Assembly (NCBI GenBank): GCA_016715985.1
Contig: JADJXD010000001.1
Span: forward strand, 4,650,001-4,714,000
Source of the DNA: Saprospiraceae bacterium
Lineage (GTDB): Bacteria; Bacteroidota; Bacteroidia; Chitinophagales; Saprospiraceae
Direction of reading: 5' to 3'
DNA: 64,000 nucleotides
Both the position numbers and the translations under genes were made by a program. Below, piece by piece: positions 1-9,451 of the stretch (its first letter is position 1; the number at the start of each line of letters is the position of its first letter). Below the pieces are notes generated by a model. It saw only the letters and a program-made list of their open reading frames with translations. It made no database searches and had not been told where the DNA came from.

Positions 1-1686
1 TTTTTCAGCAGTTTTTGGACCTATGCCCGGTATATTACTAAGCTGACTTCCTAAAAAATGTTTTGATCTCTGATCCCTGTGAAAGCTGATAGCAAATCGA
101 TGGGCTTCATTTCGGGCTTGTTGTATTAGCTTTAGGGACTCCGATTTTTTATTGATATATAAAGGAATGGAATCTCCCGGAAAAAAAATCTCTTCCAGTT
201 TTTTGGCTATTCCTATGACAGTTACTTTATGGAGGATATCCAGTTTTTCAAGACTTTTAACGGCAGAACTTAATTGCCCTTTACCACCATCAATGATTAT
301 CAGTTGCGGCAGCGATGCATTTTCTTCTGTCAATCTTTTGTACCTTCTGTACACGACTTCTTCCATAGATGCAAAATCATCAGGTCCCACGACTGATTTG
401 ACTTTAAAATGTCTGTAATCTTTATTACTCGGCTTTGCATTTTTAAACACCACACAACTGGACACCGGATGACTCCCCTGAATGTTGGAATTATCAAAAC
501 ACTCAATATGAAAGGGTGTCTCTTTCATCATCAGGTCGTTTTTAAGTGTGGTGAGTATCCGTTCTGTTCCGGACATCTTTTTTTTGCTGTTCATCACTTC
601 CTTCCTTTTCTGGAGCATGTAGTAATCCAGATTTTTTTCAGCAAGTTCAAGCAATTGTTTTTTATCTCCACGCTGCGGGATAGTGATTATTATATTTGTT
701 TCTGTTGATTCAATATCCACAGGAACTACAATCTCCGGTGCAATACTATTAAATTTGTCTCTCAATCCGGGTATAACAAATGACAACAGATCTGAGTGGT
801 CATCATCCAGATTCATCTCCATTTCGACAATATCCGTATTAATTAAAGCACCATTGATGATCTTTAAATAATGAACATAAGCCATGTTTTTATCACTTTT
901 TATGGCAAATACATCCAGATCACGAACATTGGTACTCACAATAGTAGAGCTGGATTGATAATCTTCAAACGCAATGAGTTTGTCTTTGAGCAACTGTGCT
1001 TTTTCAAATTCCAGATTTTCTGCGTGACGGGTCATTTCACTTAATATATAATCCTTTACCTGCTTGAAATTACCCTTCAGAATATTTTTTACCTGTTCGA
1101 TTTTGGCATTATAAGTTTCTTCACATTCCATTCCTTCACAGGGTCCCATACAGTTTTTGATATGAAATTCCAGACACACTTTAAACTTGTTTCTGGTGAT
1201 GTTTTCATGGGTCAGATTTAAATTGCAGGTCCTGAGTGGGAATAGTTTTTTCACTATATCCAATAGAATATTTACCCTGTATTTTGAAGTGTAAGGTCCG
1301 AAATAGGTTGAACCATCTCTAATGATACGCCGGGTAAAAAATACCCGTGGAAATCTTTCGTTTTTAATACAAATATAAGTGTAAGTTTTGCCGTCCTTGA
1401 GCATGACGTTGTATCTCGGCTGATGTTTTTTGATCAGTGTATTTTCAAGGAGTAGTGCGTCGTGTTCGGTATTGACTACCGTGTATTCAATTCTGTATGC
1501 ATGTTTGGTTAGGGCTACCGTTTTATATGCGATATATTTTTTTTCACCAAAATAGGAATTGAGTCTGTTGCGGAGATTTTTGGCTTTACCTACATATAAA
1601 ATGGTATCACTTTCGTCCATAAAACGATAGACACCGGGTTCATTCGGAATATTCTCAACGATTGCTCTAAAGTCTGCTGTGGTCAT
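1..1686 (-). CDS. uvrC: Excinuclease ABC subunit C (C-terminus cut by window edge)
   Basis: UvrC makes the 3' and 5' incisions around UvrB-marked DNA lesions in nucleotide excision repair. Reading from the ATG at 1686, an N-terminal GIY-YIG nuclease domain is visible (PGVYRFMDE then ILYVGKAKNLRNR, residues about 17-40). It is followed by the Cys-containing stretch CLEFHIKNCMGPCEG, a UvrB-binding (UVR) region, and the RNase H-like nuclease core with IECFDNSNIQG and IIIDGGKGQL. The last visible residues, SNIPGIGPKTAEK, are the first helix-hairpin-helix motif. About 562 codons are present of a usual 600 or so; only the final HhH part lies outside. mgsA lies 54 bases upstream on the same strand, so the two may be co-transcribed. 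Confidence 0.95.
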   Translation of the reverse strand, partial: MTTADFRAIVENIPNEPGVYRFMDESDTILYVGKAKNLRNRLNSYFGEKKYIAYKTVALTKHAYRIEYTVVNTEHDALLLENTLIKKHQPRYNVMLKDGKTYTYICIKNERFPRVFFTRRIIRDGSTYFGPYTSKYRVNILLDIVKKLFPLRTCNLNLTHENITRNKFKVCLEFHIKNCMGPCEGMECEETYNAKIEQVKNILKGNFKQVKDYILSEMTRHAENLEFEKAQLLKDKLIAFEDYQSSSTIVSTNVRDLDVFAIKSDKNMAYVHYLKIINGALINTDIVEMEMNLDDDHSDLLSFVIPGLRDKFNSIAPEIVVPVDIESTETNIIITIPQRGDKKQLLELAEKNLDYYMLQKRKEVMNSKKKMSGTERILTTLKNDLMMKETPFHIECFDNSNIQGSHPVSSCVVFKNAKPSNKDYRHFKVKSVVGPDDFASMEEVVYRRYKRLTEENASLPQLIIIDGGKGQLSSAVKSLEKLDILHKVTVIGIAKKLEEIFFPGDSIPLYINKKSESLKLIQQARNEAHRFAISFHRDQRSKHFLGSQLSNIPGIGPKTAEK

Positions 1687-1740
1687 TTAGTGAAATTGCG
1701 GTAATGATTGAGAAAAGTCACTAAATCATATATGTAACCA

Positions 1741-2121
1741 TCATTCACCCGATCTGACTTTTTCTATCCCTTTGAGAATGTAATAGGCCGTTTTGGGGTT
1801 GGTCGCCAAAGGTATGTTATGTACATCGCACAGACGCATCAACATTTGTACATCGGGTTCATGAGGATGTTTGTCAAGAGGATCTCTGAAAAATATAACG
1901 ACATCGATATCTCCCGTCGCAACAAGACTTGCAATCTGAGCATCCCCGCCTTTTGGTCCTGACAAAAGACATTCCACATTAAATCCTTCTTTGGTAATGT
2001 GACCACCAGTCGTTCCGGTCGCATAGATTTTGGTGTTCAACAAAAATTCTTTATTGGCAATCACAAAAGAAACCATTTCCGGTTTTTTACCATCATGTGC
2101 AATTAAGCCTATATTGATCAT
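1741..2121 (-). CDS. mgsA: Methylglyoxal synthase
   Basis: Converts dihydroxyacetone phosphate to methylglyoxal and phosphate, a bypass of lower glycolysis in the cytoplasm. The 126-residue protein is slightly shorter than the E. coli enzyme (152). It keeps the family signatures: AHDGKK near the N-terminus with the conserved His, the phosphate-binding GTTGG, GPKGGDAQ with the catalytic Asp, and FFRDPLDKHPHEPDV with the second Asp and His residues. ATG start at 2121. It is upstream of uvrC on the same strand with a 54-base gap. No metabolic partner is adjacent, so its regulation cannot be read from context. Confidence 0.93.
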   Translation of the reverse strand: MINIGLIAHDGKKPEMVSFVIANKEFLLNTKIYATGTTGGHITKEGFNVECLLSGPKGGDAQIASLVATGDIDVVIFFRDPLDKHPHEPDVQMLMRLCDVHNIPLATNPKTAYYILKGIEKVRSGE

Positions 2122-2290
2122 TTCAAATTGATTTTTAAGTTATTCTGTAATATTTAAATGTTAATCGGTTTGATTTTGAATTTATTCAGATAATTTCAAG
2201 GGCTTTTCAGATTTTTTTTAAAATTTGCCTCTATTGGATGGCTTTTGTTTTGTATCAGACATTCATACGAATATAACAAACCACAATTAT

Positions 2291-5095
2291 ATGATAATAA
2301 AGTATATTTTAACAACATTTGTTTTCAAAAACTACGCTTTCCAAATATTGATTTTAACCTGTTTGTCTTTGCACATGCAGGCACAGGAGAAAAAGCAAAT
2401 GACTCCTGAAGTGTATAGTGAATGGAATAAAATAAAAAATACGGCAATCTCTGACACCGGAAATACAGTCATTTACACTTTGGAACGTGAGTTCGGAAAT
2501 AAAGTATTGAAAATTTATAATACCATTTCAGACTCTACCTTCAGTTTTGACAGGGCATCTGAACCGGCTTTGGATAGGGGAGGAGACTTTGTTCTGTTCA
2601 GGAGAGGGCTGGATGCCGATTCTTTAAAACAGTTGAAAAGAAAAAAAACGCCGGCAGAAAAATTGCCATCAGACAGTTTGTATGTTTATCAGATTTCGAA
2701 CGATACCCTCTTTTACATTCCGTCCATCGAATCGTTTAAAACTCCCGTTGAATATGGAGGTTTTGTAGCATTCCAAATCAAAGCAACAGAAGAAGTTGCC
2801 GATTCAATTAAGACAAAACCTAAGTCTGATAAAAAGAAGGAACCTAAGTCCTATGATCTCATTATAAAGGATCTGAACTCTCACTGGGCGGATACAATTA
2901 TAAACGTTACGGAATATCTTTTTTGCGAAGAAGGCAAAAAACTTGCAGCACATTCCACAGGGAAAGATTCTACTGTAATGGCTGGAGTTTTTGTTATAAA
3001 CTTAGATACAAAAATTAAAACCACTGTTCTGGATTCTAAATCCAAAATTTCTCAACTGAATTTTGATAAATACGGGGATCAGTTGGCTTTTTATGTTGAA
3101 ACCGATACTACTTCAGGAAAAAGTAAATCACAGGATTTATATCTATGGACAGCATTCAGGGACAGCACTGTCAAAATTGCTGATAATAACGGAGCTTTTC
3201 TACCGGCAGATTGGCTCATGAATAAAAATAAAAAACCTGAATTTTCTGAAAACGGACGTCGCTTGTTTTTTGGTATCTCCCCCAAACCATTGGAAAAGGA
3301 TACTTCATTGTTGGATGATGAAATTGTTAATGTGGAAGTTTGGCATCATAATGATCCTAAAATTCATACACAGCAAGAAACATTAATGGAATTGGAGCTG
3401 AAGCGTACTTACAAAGCTTACATTGACCTTGCTGACAGTACGTTTATGGCAGTTGAAAATGAACACTTCAATCAATCAATGATTTCGTTGAAAGGGGATG
3501 GAAGATATGCACTGTTATTGTCTGATACTGCTTACCAGAAACAAAAAACCTGGGATATCACGACTATAAAGGACATATTTCTGAAAGATCTTTCTTCAGG
3601 AAGAGATAAGATTATAGCAACCGGACAAGCCGGAAGTCCACAGTTTTCTCCCGGCGGCCAGTATGTGTTCTGGTATGACCAAAAGGATACTTTATGGAAA
3701 GCGTATCATATTGCAAATGAAAAACTCATTGAGTTGACACCAACATCCCTGGGTACTTTTTATGATGAATTAAATGATGTGCCTGCTGCACCGGATAGTT
3801 ATGGATTCGCCGGATGGACAGAAGGAGACGAGCAGATTATTATCTATGACAGGTATGATTTGTGGATGGTCAATCCTCAATCACCCGACGTTGCAAGAAA
3901 AGTGACGGATGGCAGAAAAGATAAAATGCGACATAGATATATTAAATTAAATAAAAAAGAAGATTTTATTAGTAGAGACACTCTTGCTTTATTGCGTGCT
4001 TTTAATGAGATTGATAAATCTGAAGCTTATGTTTCATTGGATTTACGATTTGGTGAAATGATTCAGCTTTATGGAGGACCTTTTTCATTATCATTAAATA
4101 TAACGAAGGCAACTTCAAATAATAATATTATCTTTACTTATCAGAATTTTCAGACTTTTCCCGATTTGCAACTTACAGATCTGACTTTTCAGGAAGTAAA
4201 AAGAGTCAGTGACGCCAATCCACAGCAGGCTGATTATACATGGGGATCAGGATCATTGTTTTCGTGGACGAATTATAACGGAAATAAAAATGATGGAATG
4301 TTGTTTTTTCCGCCGGACTTTAATCCTGAAAATAAATATCCTTTAATTGTGAATTTCTATGAACGGAGTTCGGATGACCTTAACAGACACAGAGCACCTG
4401 AAGCGCATAGGTCAACCATCAATTATACCTATTATACCAATAAAGGTTATGTGATATTTAATCCGGATATACATTACACTATCGGGTATCCCGGGCAAAG
4501 TGCATACGATGCAGTGATGTCCGGCGTGGACGCTCTTTTAGAGTATGGCTATATTGATACTGCCCGCATGGCGTTACAGGGACATAGCTGGGGCGGATAT
4601 CAGATAGCACATATACTGACCAAAACCAACAGATTTAAATGTGCAGAGTCCGGTGCGCCGGTGGTGAACATGATCAGTGCCTACGGTGGTATCAGATGGG
4701 AGAGTGGTCTGAGCCGGATGTTTCAGTATGAAATGGCACAATCCCGAATAGGTGAATCCCTATGGGACAACCCGATTTTGTACTTGGAAAATTCTCCGAT
4801 TTTTTCGATGTATAATGTGAATACCCCTGTCTTGATTCTGCATAATGATGCGGATGGTGCTGTGCCGTGGTATCAGGGGATTGAATACTATATGGCATTG
4901 CGAAGGTTAGGCAAAGAATGCTGGCTTTTGAATTATAATGGTGAACCGCACTGGCCAGTAAAATGGCAGAACAGACTTGATTTTAATATTCGGATGGAGC
5001 AGTTTTTTGATCATTATCTGTTGGATAAGCCTATGCCTTTGTGGATGAAAGAAGGAATATCACCCATCGAAAAAGGAATTTTGAAAAAATACTAA
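2291..5095 (+). CDS. Secreted S9-family (prolyl oligopeptidase-like) serine peptidase
   Basis: A predicted exported alpha/beta-hydrolase peptidase of about 934 residues. The open frame extends 66 bases upstream through a TTG, but the ATG at 2291 gives a convincing signal peptide (MIIKYILTTF, hydrophobic core ILILTCLSL, ending MQAQ) and is preferred. The middle contains WD40/beta-propeller-like sequence, as in the S9 N-terminal domain. The C-terminal catalytic domain shows GHSWGGYQ with the nucleophile Ser codon at 4586-4588, the Asp in HNDADGAVPW and the His in GEPHWPV. This order fits the S9 family. The substrate is presumably peptides in the periplasm; that is inference. It stands alone between divergent mgsA and pyrR. 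Confidence 0.88.
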   Translation: MIIKYILTTFVFKNYAFQILILTCLSLHMQAQEKKQMTPEVYSEWNKIKNTAISDTGNTVIYTLEREFGNKVLKIYNTISDSTFSFDRASEPALDRGGDFVLFRRGLDADSLKQLKRKKTPAEKLPSDSLYVYQISNDTLFYIPSIESFKTPVEYGGFVAFQIKATEEVADSIKTKPKSDKKKEPKSYDLIIKDLNSHWADTIINVTEYLFCEEGKKLAAHSTGKDSTVMAGVFVINLDTKIKTTVLDSKSKISQLNFDKYGDQLAFYVETDTTSGKSKSQDLYLWTAFRDSTVKIADNNGAFLPADWLMNKNKKPEFSENGRRLFFGISPKPLEKDTSLLDDEIVNVEVWHHNDPKIHTQQETLMELELKRTYKAYIDLADSTFMAVENEHFNQSMISLKGDGRYALLLSDTAYQKQKTWDITTIKDIFLKDLSSGRDKIIATGQAGSPQFSPGGQYVFWYDQKDTLWKAYHIANEKLIELTPTSLGTFYDELNDVPAAPDSYGFAGWTEGDEQIIIYDRYDLWMVNPQSPDVARKVTDGRKDKMRHRYIKLNKKEDFISRDTLALLRAFNEIDKSEAYVSLDLRFGEMIQLYGGPFSLSLNITKATSNNNIIFTYQNFQTFPDLQLTDLTFQEVKRVSDANPQQADYTWGSGSLFSWTNYNGNKNDGMLFFPPDFNPENKYPLIVNFYERSSDDLNRHRAPEAHRSTINYTYYTNKGYVIFNPDIHYTIGYPGQSAYDAVMSGVDALLEYGYIDTARMALQGHSWGGYQIAHILTKTNRFKCAESGAPVVNMISAYGGIRWESGLSRMFQYEMAQSRIGESLWDNPILYLENSPIFSMYNVNTPVLILHNDADGAVPWYQGIEYYMALRRLGKECWLLNYNGEPHWPVKWQNRLDFNIRMEQFFDHYLLDKPMPLWMKEGISPIEKGILKKY

Positions 5096-5110
5096 GTGTA
5101 GATCATAAAA

Positions 5111-5145
5111 TTTGTAAATTTTTCAGCCGTTAAATCATATATTTG
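5111..5145 (+). promoter_or_regulatory. Candidate Bacteroidota-type promoter for pyrR-pyrB
   Basis: TATATTTG at 5138-5145 fits the -7 consensus TAnnTTTG of Bacteroidota sigma-ABfr. A TTTG at 5111-5114 could be the -33 box, although the 23-base spacer is a little long. Transcription would begin only a few bases before the pyrR ATG at 5157. That leaves no room for a PyrR-type attenuator leader. Confidence 0.45.
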
Positions 5146-5156
5146 CACCGGTATTT

Positions 5157-5714
5157 ATGAATAAAGGAAAACTTATCTTATCCCCTGAAAGATTTCAACT
5201 CACCATTGAAAGACTTTGTTATTTAATTCTGGAACGGCATTTGTCGCTTGAAAATGTCTGTTTTTTAGGAGTTCAGGAAAGGGGTGTATTTCTTGCTGAG
5301 CGATTGCTGGATGAATTAAAAACGATCAGTTCTCAGAGTAACTGGAATTTCGGAAAACTGGATATTACATTTTACAGGGATGATTTCAGAAGACGGGATA
5401 CACCTTTACGGGCATCCACCACAGAAATAGATTTTTTGGTTGAGAATAAAAATGTGATTCTGATCGACGATGTTTTATACACAGGTAGAACGGTACATGC
5501 AGCGATGTCTGCAATTTCAGATTACGGACGACCTTCTACGATTGAGATGCTTTGTATGGTGGACAGACGATTTAACAGACAGTTTCCGATCAAAGCCGAT
5601 TTTGTAGGAATAACGGTGGATTCAGTGGATGAAGCATATGTAAGTGTGGAATATTCAAAAATTGATGGAAAGGATCAGGTATTATTGTTTTCAGGAAAGG
5701 ATAAAAATAAATGA
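5157..5714 (+). CDS. pyrR: PyrR: pyr operon regulator / uracil phosphoribosyltransferase
   Basis: A 185-residue type I phosphoribosyltransferase of the PyrR family. In other bacteria PyrR binds pyr mRNA in response to UMP and also makes UMP from uracil and PRPP. The PRPP-binding motif VILIDDVLYTGRTV lies at about residues 100-113, and VCFLGVQERGVFLAERL near residue 35 matches the family's substrate-side loop. It overlaps pyrB by four bases (ATGA), so the two are translationally coupled. Because the candidate promoter lies only about 10 bases upstream, RNA attenuation of this operon is not supported by visible leader structure. The enzyme role or action on other mRNAs is equally possible. Confidence 0.92.
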   Translation: MNKGKLILSPERFQLTIERLCYLILERHLSLENVCFLGVQERGVFLAERLLDELKTISSQSNWNFGKLDITFYRDDFRRRDTPLRASTTEIDFLVENKNVILIDDVLYTGRTVHAAMSAISDYGRPSTIEMLCMVDRRFNRQFPIKADFVGITVDSVDEAYVSVEYSKIDGKDQVLLFSGKDKNK

Positions 5715-6658
5715 ATATTAAAGAACAAAAATCAGGATCTCAGTTAAGTACCAAACATTTGCTTGGGATCAATTATATTCAGAAAGAAGACATTGATTTA
5801 ATTTTCAGGACTGCATCAGAATTTAAAGAAGTCATTAACCGACCCATCAAAAAAGTTCCGTCTTTGAGAGATGTAACGATAGCTAATGTATTTTTTGAAA
5901 ATTCAACCCGCACAAGAATTTCCTTTGAGTTAGCTGAAAGAAGATTGTCCGCAGACGTGGTTAATTTTGCAGCTTCATCTTCATCTGTCAGCAAGGGTGA
6001 AACTTTGCTGGATACAGTAAATAATATTCTGGCAATGAAAGTGGATATGGTGGTCATGAGACACCCGGCGCCGGGAGCCCACCACTTTCTGGCAAATCAT
6101 ATCGACGCCAATATTATAAATGCCGGTGACGGTACGCATGAACATCCTACGCAGGCACTCCTGGATGCCTATTCTATGATGGAAGTTCTGGGTGACCTGA
6201 AAGGTAAAAATATTGTAATTGTTGGAGATATCCTGCACAGTAGGGTAGCTCTCAGTAATATCTTCTGTCTTAAAAAATTGGGAGCTAATGTTAAAGTTTG
6301 TGGCCCGCCAACTTTGATACCGACACATATCAAATCATTAGGCGTAGAAGTTGAATACAGTATCCGAAAAGCATTGGAATGGTGCGATGCTGCCAATGTA
6401 CTAAGAATACAGTTGGAGAGACAAGACATACATTACATTCCATCATTAAGAGAATATACACAGTATTTTGGTATTAACAAAAAGTTGTTGGACAGCATCG
6501 GTAAAAAAATAGTAATCATGCACCCCGGACCTATCAACAGAGGGATAGAACTTTCAGGTGATGTGGCTGATTCAGAACAATCGATCATTTTACAGCAGGT
6601 TGAGAACGGGGTAGCGATCAGAATGGCAGTCCTTTATCTGCTTGCAGGAAAGATATAG
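5711..6658 (+). CDS. pyrB: Aspartate carbamoyltransferase catalytic subunit
   Basis: Condenses carbamoyl phosphate and aspartate, the first committed step of pyrimidine synthesis. The 315-residue protein carries the carbamoyl-phosphate signature FFENSTRTRISFE (residues about 57-69), the active-site segments MRHPAPGAHH and GDGTHEHPTQALLD, and the aspartate-site loop MHPGPINRGIE near the C-terminus. These define an ATCase rather than an ornithine carbamoyltransferase. Its start codon overlaps the pyrR stop. No pyrI regulatory chain follows; the next gene is unrelated and starts 85 bases downstream. Confidence 0.95.
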   Translation: MNIKEQKSGSQLSTKHLLGINYIQKEDIDLIFRTASEFKEVINRPIKKVPSLRDVTIANVFFENSTRTRISFELAERRLSADVVNFAASSSSVSKGETLLDTVNNILAMKVDMVVMRHPAPGAHHFLANHIDANIINAGDGTHEHPTQALLDAYSMMEVLGDLKGKNIVIVGDILHSRVALSNIFCLKKLGANVKVCGPPTLIPTHIKSLGVEVEYSIRKALEWCDAANVLRIQLERQDIHYIPSLREYTQYFGINKKLLDSIGKKIVIMHPGPINRGIELSGDVADSEQSIILQQVENGVAIRMAVLYLLAGKI

Positions 6659-6743
6659 TCTTTGTTAAAAAAGTATTAATCCTAATGTCTAAAAAACTAA
6701 TAACCAACAGAATATTGTTTATTTGCACCTAAAATAAGATACT

Positions 6744-8156
6744 ATGAGGTTTTTGATTTTAACTTTTATTTGTTGTGTTATGACAACGGTGCTTTCAGCA
6801 CAATACAAATTTGAAATCGATATTAAAAATTACACCAATGACACATTGATTTTGGGTAATTATTTTGGTGAAAAACAAGTCGTAAAAGATACGATGTTTG
6901 CCACGAATACAGGACATTTTGAATATTCCAAAGATTCCCTTTCTGCAGGTATGTATATTCTTTTACTGAAACCAGAGAATACTTTTATACAGTTTCTGGT
7001 GAATGGCACAGAGAAAAAAATCAGTATTAGTTTTGATTCTAAAGACCTTTCAGAAGTTCGTTTTAAAGGAAGTCCTGATAATGATTTGTTTTATAAATAT
7101 CTTGACTTTTTAAAGGATAAAAGAGTCTTGGCGGACACCCTTAAGGCAAGAATCACCAGAGCGGAAGCTGCTGAGACAACAGATGAAGTTTCTAAAAAAG
7201 CATTGGAACAATTAGACAAGGACGTACAGAACTACCAAAAGGATTTAATTTTGAAAAATCCTAAAACGCTTACAGCATATCTTATTCAATCCAACATTGA
7301 TATTGATATTCCTGAATTTGAAGAAGAAGGAGACGCACTTCAGATGAAAAGGTATCTGTACTACAAAAAGCATTATTTTGATAATATAGATATAAGCCAC
7401 CCTGCATTGATCCGAATGCCTTTTACCCATCCCAAGATAAATACATTCATTACTAAATTGTCCAATCAGCAACCTGATTCATTGATTAAAACAGTAGATT
7501 ATATTTTGGAGAAGCTGGAACCGAATCCTGATGCGTACCGCTACTATCTGGCAGATTTTCTGAATCAGTATGCACAGATGAAAATGGTAGGTCTTGATGC
7601 TATTTACGTTCATTTGGTGGACAAGTATTATACAAAGGGCAAGGCAACCTGGGTTACTGAAGAGAATCTGAAAAAAATGAGTGATAATGCCGATGATCTG
7701 AGACCTATTCTTATTGGTAAAATTATGCCTGATTTTACTACATATAAAGAAGATGGTACCCCCGTCAGATTGCATAGTATAAAATCTAAATACACAATAT
7801 TACTTTTTTGGGCACCTGATTGCGGGCATTGTAAAAAAGTAATGCCGGGCATAGTAGATTTTTATTCTAAAAATAAGGGTAAAAACCTGACAATGCTGAC
7901 GGTGTGTACAAAAGGAGGTGAAAAAACCGAGACTTGCTGGCCCGCCATTAAAGAAAAAAATATGACTGATTTCATCAATACAGCTGATGAATATCAGCGT
8001 TACCATAAAGACATCAGAATAAAGTCCACACCAAAAATATTTATTCTCGATGACAAAAAGGAAATCATTGTCAAGGATATTCCCGGTGAAGAATTAGAGC
8101 GTATTTTTAATGAAGTAGTAGAATTTGAAGAAAAAAGACGCATTGAAAAGCAGTAA
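6744..8156 (+). CDS. Exported thioredoxin-like (TlpA/DUF4369-type) protein
   Basis: A 470-residue exported protein with a signal peptide (MRFLILTFICCVMTTVLSAQ). The N-terminal part (about 20-115) resembles the DUF4369 beta-domain that precedes many Bacteroidota TlpA proteins. A largely helical charged middle follows. The C-terminal third is a thioredoxin fold with WAPDCGHCKKVMP, in which CGHC is the redox pair, and a cis-Pro region near STPKIFIL. It probably reduces or isomerises disulfides in the periplasm; the partner is unknown. A nearby lipoprotein (8838-9437) has a conserved CFFCG motif and could be a client, but that is only a guess from proximity. Confidence 0.82.
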   Translation: MRFLILTFICCVMTTVLSAQYKFEIDIKNYTNDTLILGNYFGEKQVVKDTMFATNTGHFEYSKDSLSAGMYILLLKPENTFIQFLVNGTEKKISISFDSKDLSEVRFKGSPDNDLFYKYLDFLKDKRVLADTLKARITRAEAAETTDEVSKKALEQLDKDVQNYQKDLILKNPKTLTAYLIQSNIDIDIPEFEEEGDALQMKRYLYYKKHYFDNIDISHPALIRMPFTHPKINTFITKLSNQQPDSLIKTVDYILEKLEPNPDAYRYYLADFLNQYAQMKMVGLDAIYVHLVDKYYTKGKATWVTEENLKKMSDNADDLRPILIGKIMPDFTTYKEDGTPVRLHSIKSKYTILLFWAPDCGHCKKVMPGIVDFYSKNKGKNLTMLTVCTKGGEKTETCWPAIKEKNMTDFINTADEYQRYHKDIRIKSTPKIFILDDKKEIIVKDIPGEELERIFNEVVEFEEKRRIEKQ

Positions 8157-8265
8157 AATCAGACATCATAATCCTTACTTAAAATTCAATACCAAAAGTA
8201 TATTAGCTTTAAACTTGAAAAATTAAATAAGGTATTATCTTTACCCACTTAAGGCAAATTTTATA

Positions 8266-8826
8266 ATGAGTGAAACGGACAGGTTGGTTAAAGATACAAG
8301 ACGCTACCGTTGGCTGCATAAATTTATTGCAATTCCGGTTTTATTCTTTCTTTTTCTGATAGGAATTACTGGACTATTGTTGGGATGGAAAAAACAGACA
8401 AAATTACTGCCTGAAACTACAAAAAGCAAAGCATCGATTGAGCTACCCTGGATACCAATGGACAGTCTCATGGCTGTTTCCGACAGGTATACAGAAAAGG
8501 AATTCAATGAAGTTTATAAAATTGACAGAATAGATGTAAGACCTTCCAAAGGAATAGCAAAGATTATTTACCAAACATCATTCAGAGAACTACAGATTGA
8601 TGGAAGAACCGGTGAAATATTGTCCGTTAAAAAAAGAAACTCTGATTTAATTGAAAAAATTCATGATGGTTCCATTTTTTCATTTTTACTTAATTCTGAT
8701 AATGAGATTTTCAAATTATTATATACTACGTGGGTTTCTTTGAGCCTGATAATACTTTCTGTCAGTGGGTTTTTCCTTTGGTTAAATCCAAAATTAATCA
8801 GAAAACGTAAGTCCCAAGCCACTTAA
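8266..8826 (+). CDS. PepSY-associated transmembrane-helix protein
   Basis: A 186-residue inner-membrane protein. One TM helix lies near the N-terminus (about residues 24-44, FIAIPVLFFLFLIGITGLLL) and another near the C-terminus (about 150-172). Between them is a soluble domain with the PepSY-like sequence LQIDGRTGEILSVKKR and a conserved HDGS that follows in many PepSY_TM proteins. Such proteins often accompany iron uptake or reductase systems in Bacteroidota. The gene is 11 bases upstream of the lipoprotein at 8838 and probably forms an operon with it. Confidence 0.75.
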   Translation: MSETDRLVKDTRRYRWLHKFIAIPVLFFLFLIGITGLLLGWKKQTKLLPETTKSKASIELPWIPMDSLMAVSDRYTEKEFNEVYKIDRIDVRPSKGIAKIIYQTSFRELQIDGRTGEILSVKKRNSDLIEKIHDGSIFSFLLNSDNEIFKLLYTTWVSLSLIILSVSGFFLWLNPKLIRKRKSQAT

Positions 8827-8837
8827 CTTAAACTCAA

Positions 8838-9437
8838 ATGCATCATATATCAAATATACTGAATTTTACTTGTCAAATAGGATGTCAAAATTCCTGCCGG
8901 GTTCTATTTTTTACAATCTTCATTTTTTGTTTTTCCTGCAAAAATGAAAATAAAGAAGTTGCCACTCTTCCGGATTTAGACAAAACAGAAGAAGTGACAG
9001 ACAAAAATGGGATTCGATTTGATTCTACACTATATGAATTTGAAGATGGTTTTGTGAAATTAGACTGGAAACAGCTTTTGAGCGTTCGTTTTGAAAAGCA
9101 ATATAATGCTGAATTGGAACTGGAAGTGGATATGCCGGTTTTCAGTGATACTTTACTCGCATTAAACGGTAAAGATGTCATAGCTGAAGGCTTTTACATT
9201 CCGGTGGACGAGACAGGAAATTCTGAAATTCTGATATTATCCGCTTATCCTTTTGCACAATGTTTCTTTTGCGGAGCTGCCGGTGCAGAGTCAGTCATCG
9301 ATGTATTGAATGTCAGTAAATTACCCAAACTCAAAACAGACCAGAAAATAAAATTTAAAGGGAAATTAAAATTAAACAGCGACAATTTTGACTTTCTGAT
9401 CTACGTACTTGAAATGGCTGAATATATTCCTACCTGA
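8838..9437 (+). CDS. Lipoprotein with CxxC motif, DUF3299-like
   Basis: A 199-residue predicted lipoprotein. A hydrophobic segment (VLFFTIFIFCFSC) ends in a lipobox Cys at about residue 34. The N-terminal 20 residues before the hydrophobic core are unusually long for a signal peptide, so an internal start is possible. The mature part holds a predicted beta-rich domain with AQCFFCGAAGAESVIDV, resembling the conserved Cys-containing segment of DUF3299-type proteins found in transport loci. The gene directly follows the PepSY protein. I infer a periplasmic metal or redox role but cannot name one. Confidence 0.6.
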   Translation: MHHISNILNFTCQIGCQNSCRVLFFTIFIFCFSCKNENKEVATLPDLDKTEEVTDKNGIRFDSTLYEFEDGFVKLDWKQLLSVRFEKQYNAELELEVDMPVFSDTLLALNGKDVIAEGFYIPVDETGNSEILILSAYPFAQCFFCGAAGAESVIDVLNVSKLPKLKTDQKIKFKGKLKLNSDNFDFLIYVLEMAEYIPT

Positions 9438-9451
9438 TTGGGCAAATTATT

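Noticed and set aside
5095..5157. PyrR-responsive attenuator
   Set aside because: Only 61 bases lie upstream and the candidate promoter is next to the ATG; no anti-terminator/terminator pair can fit.
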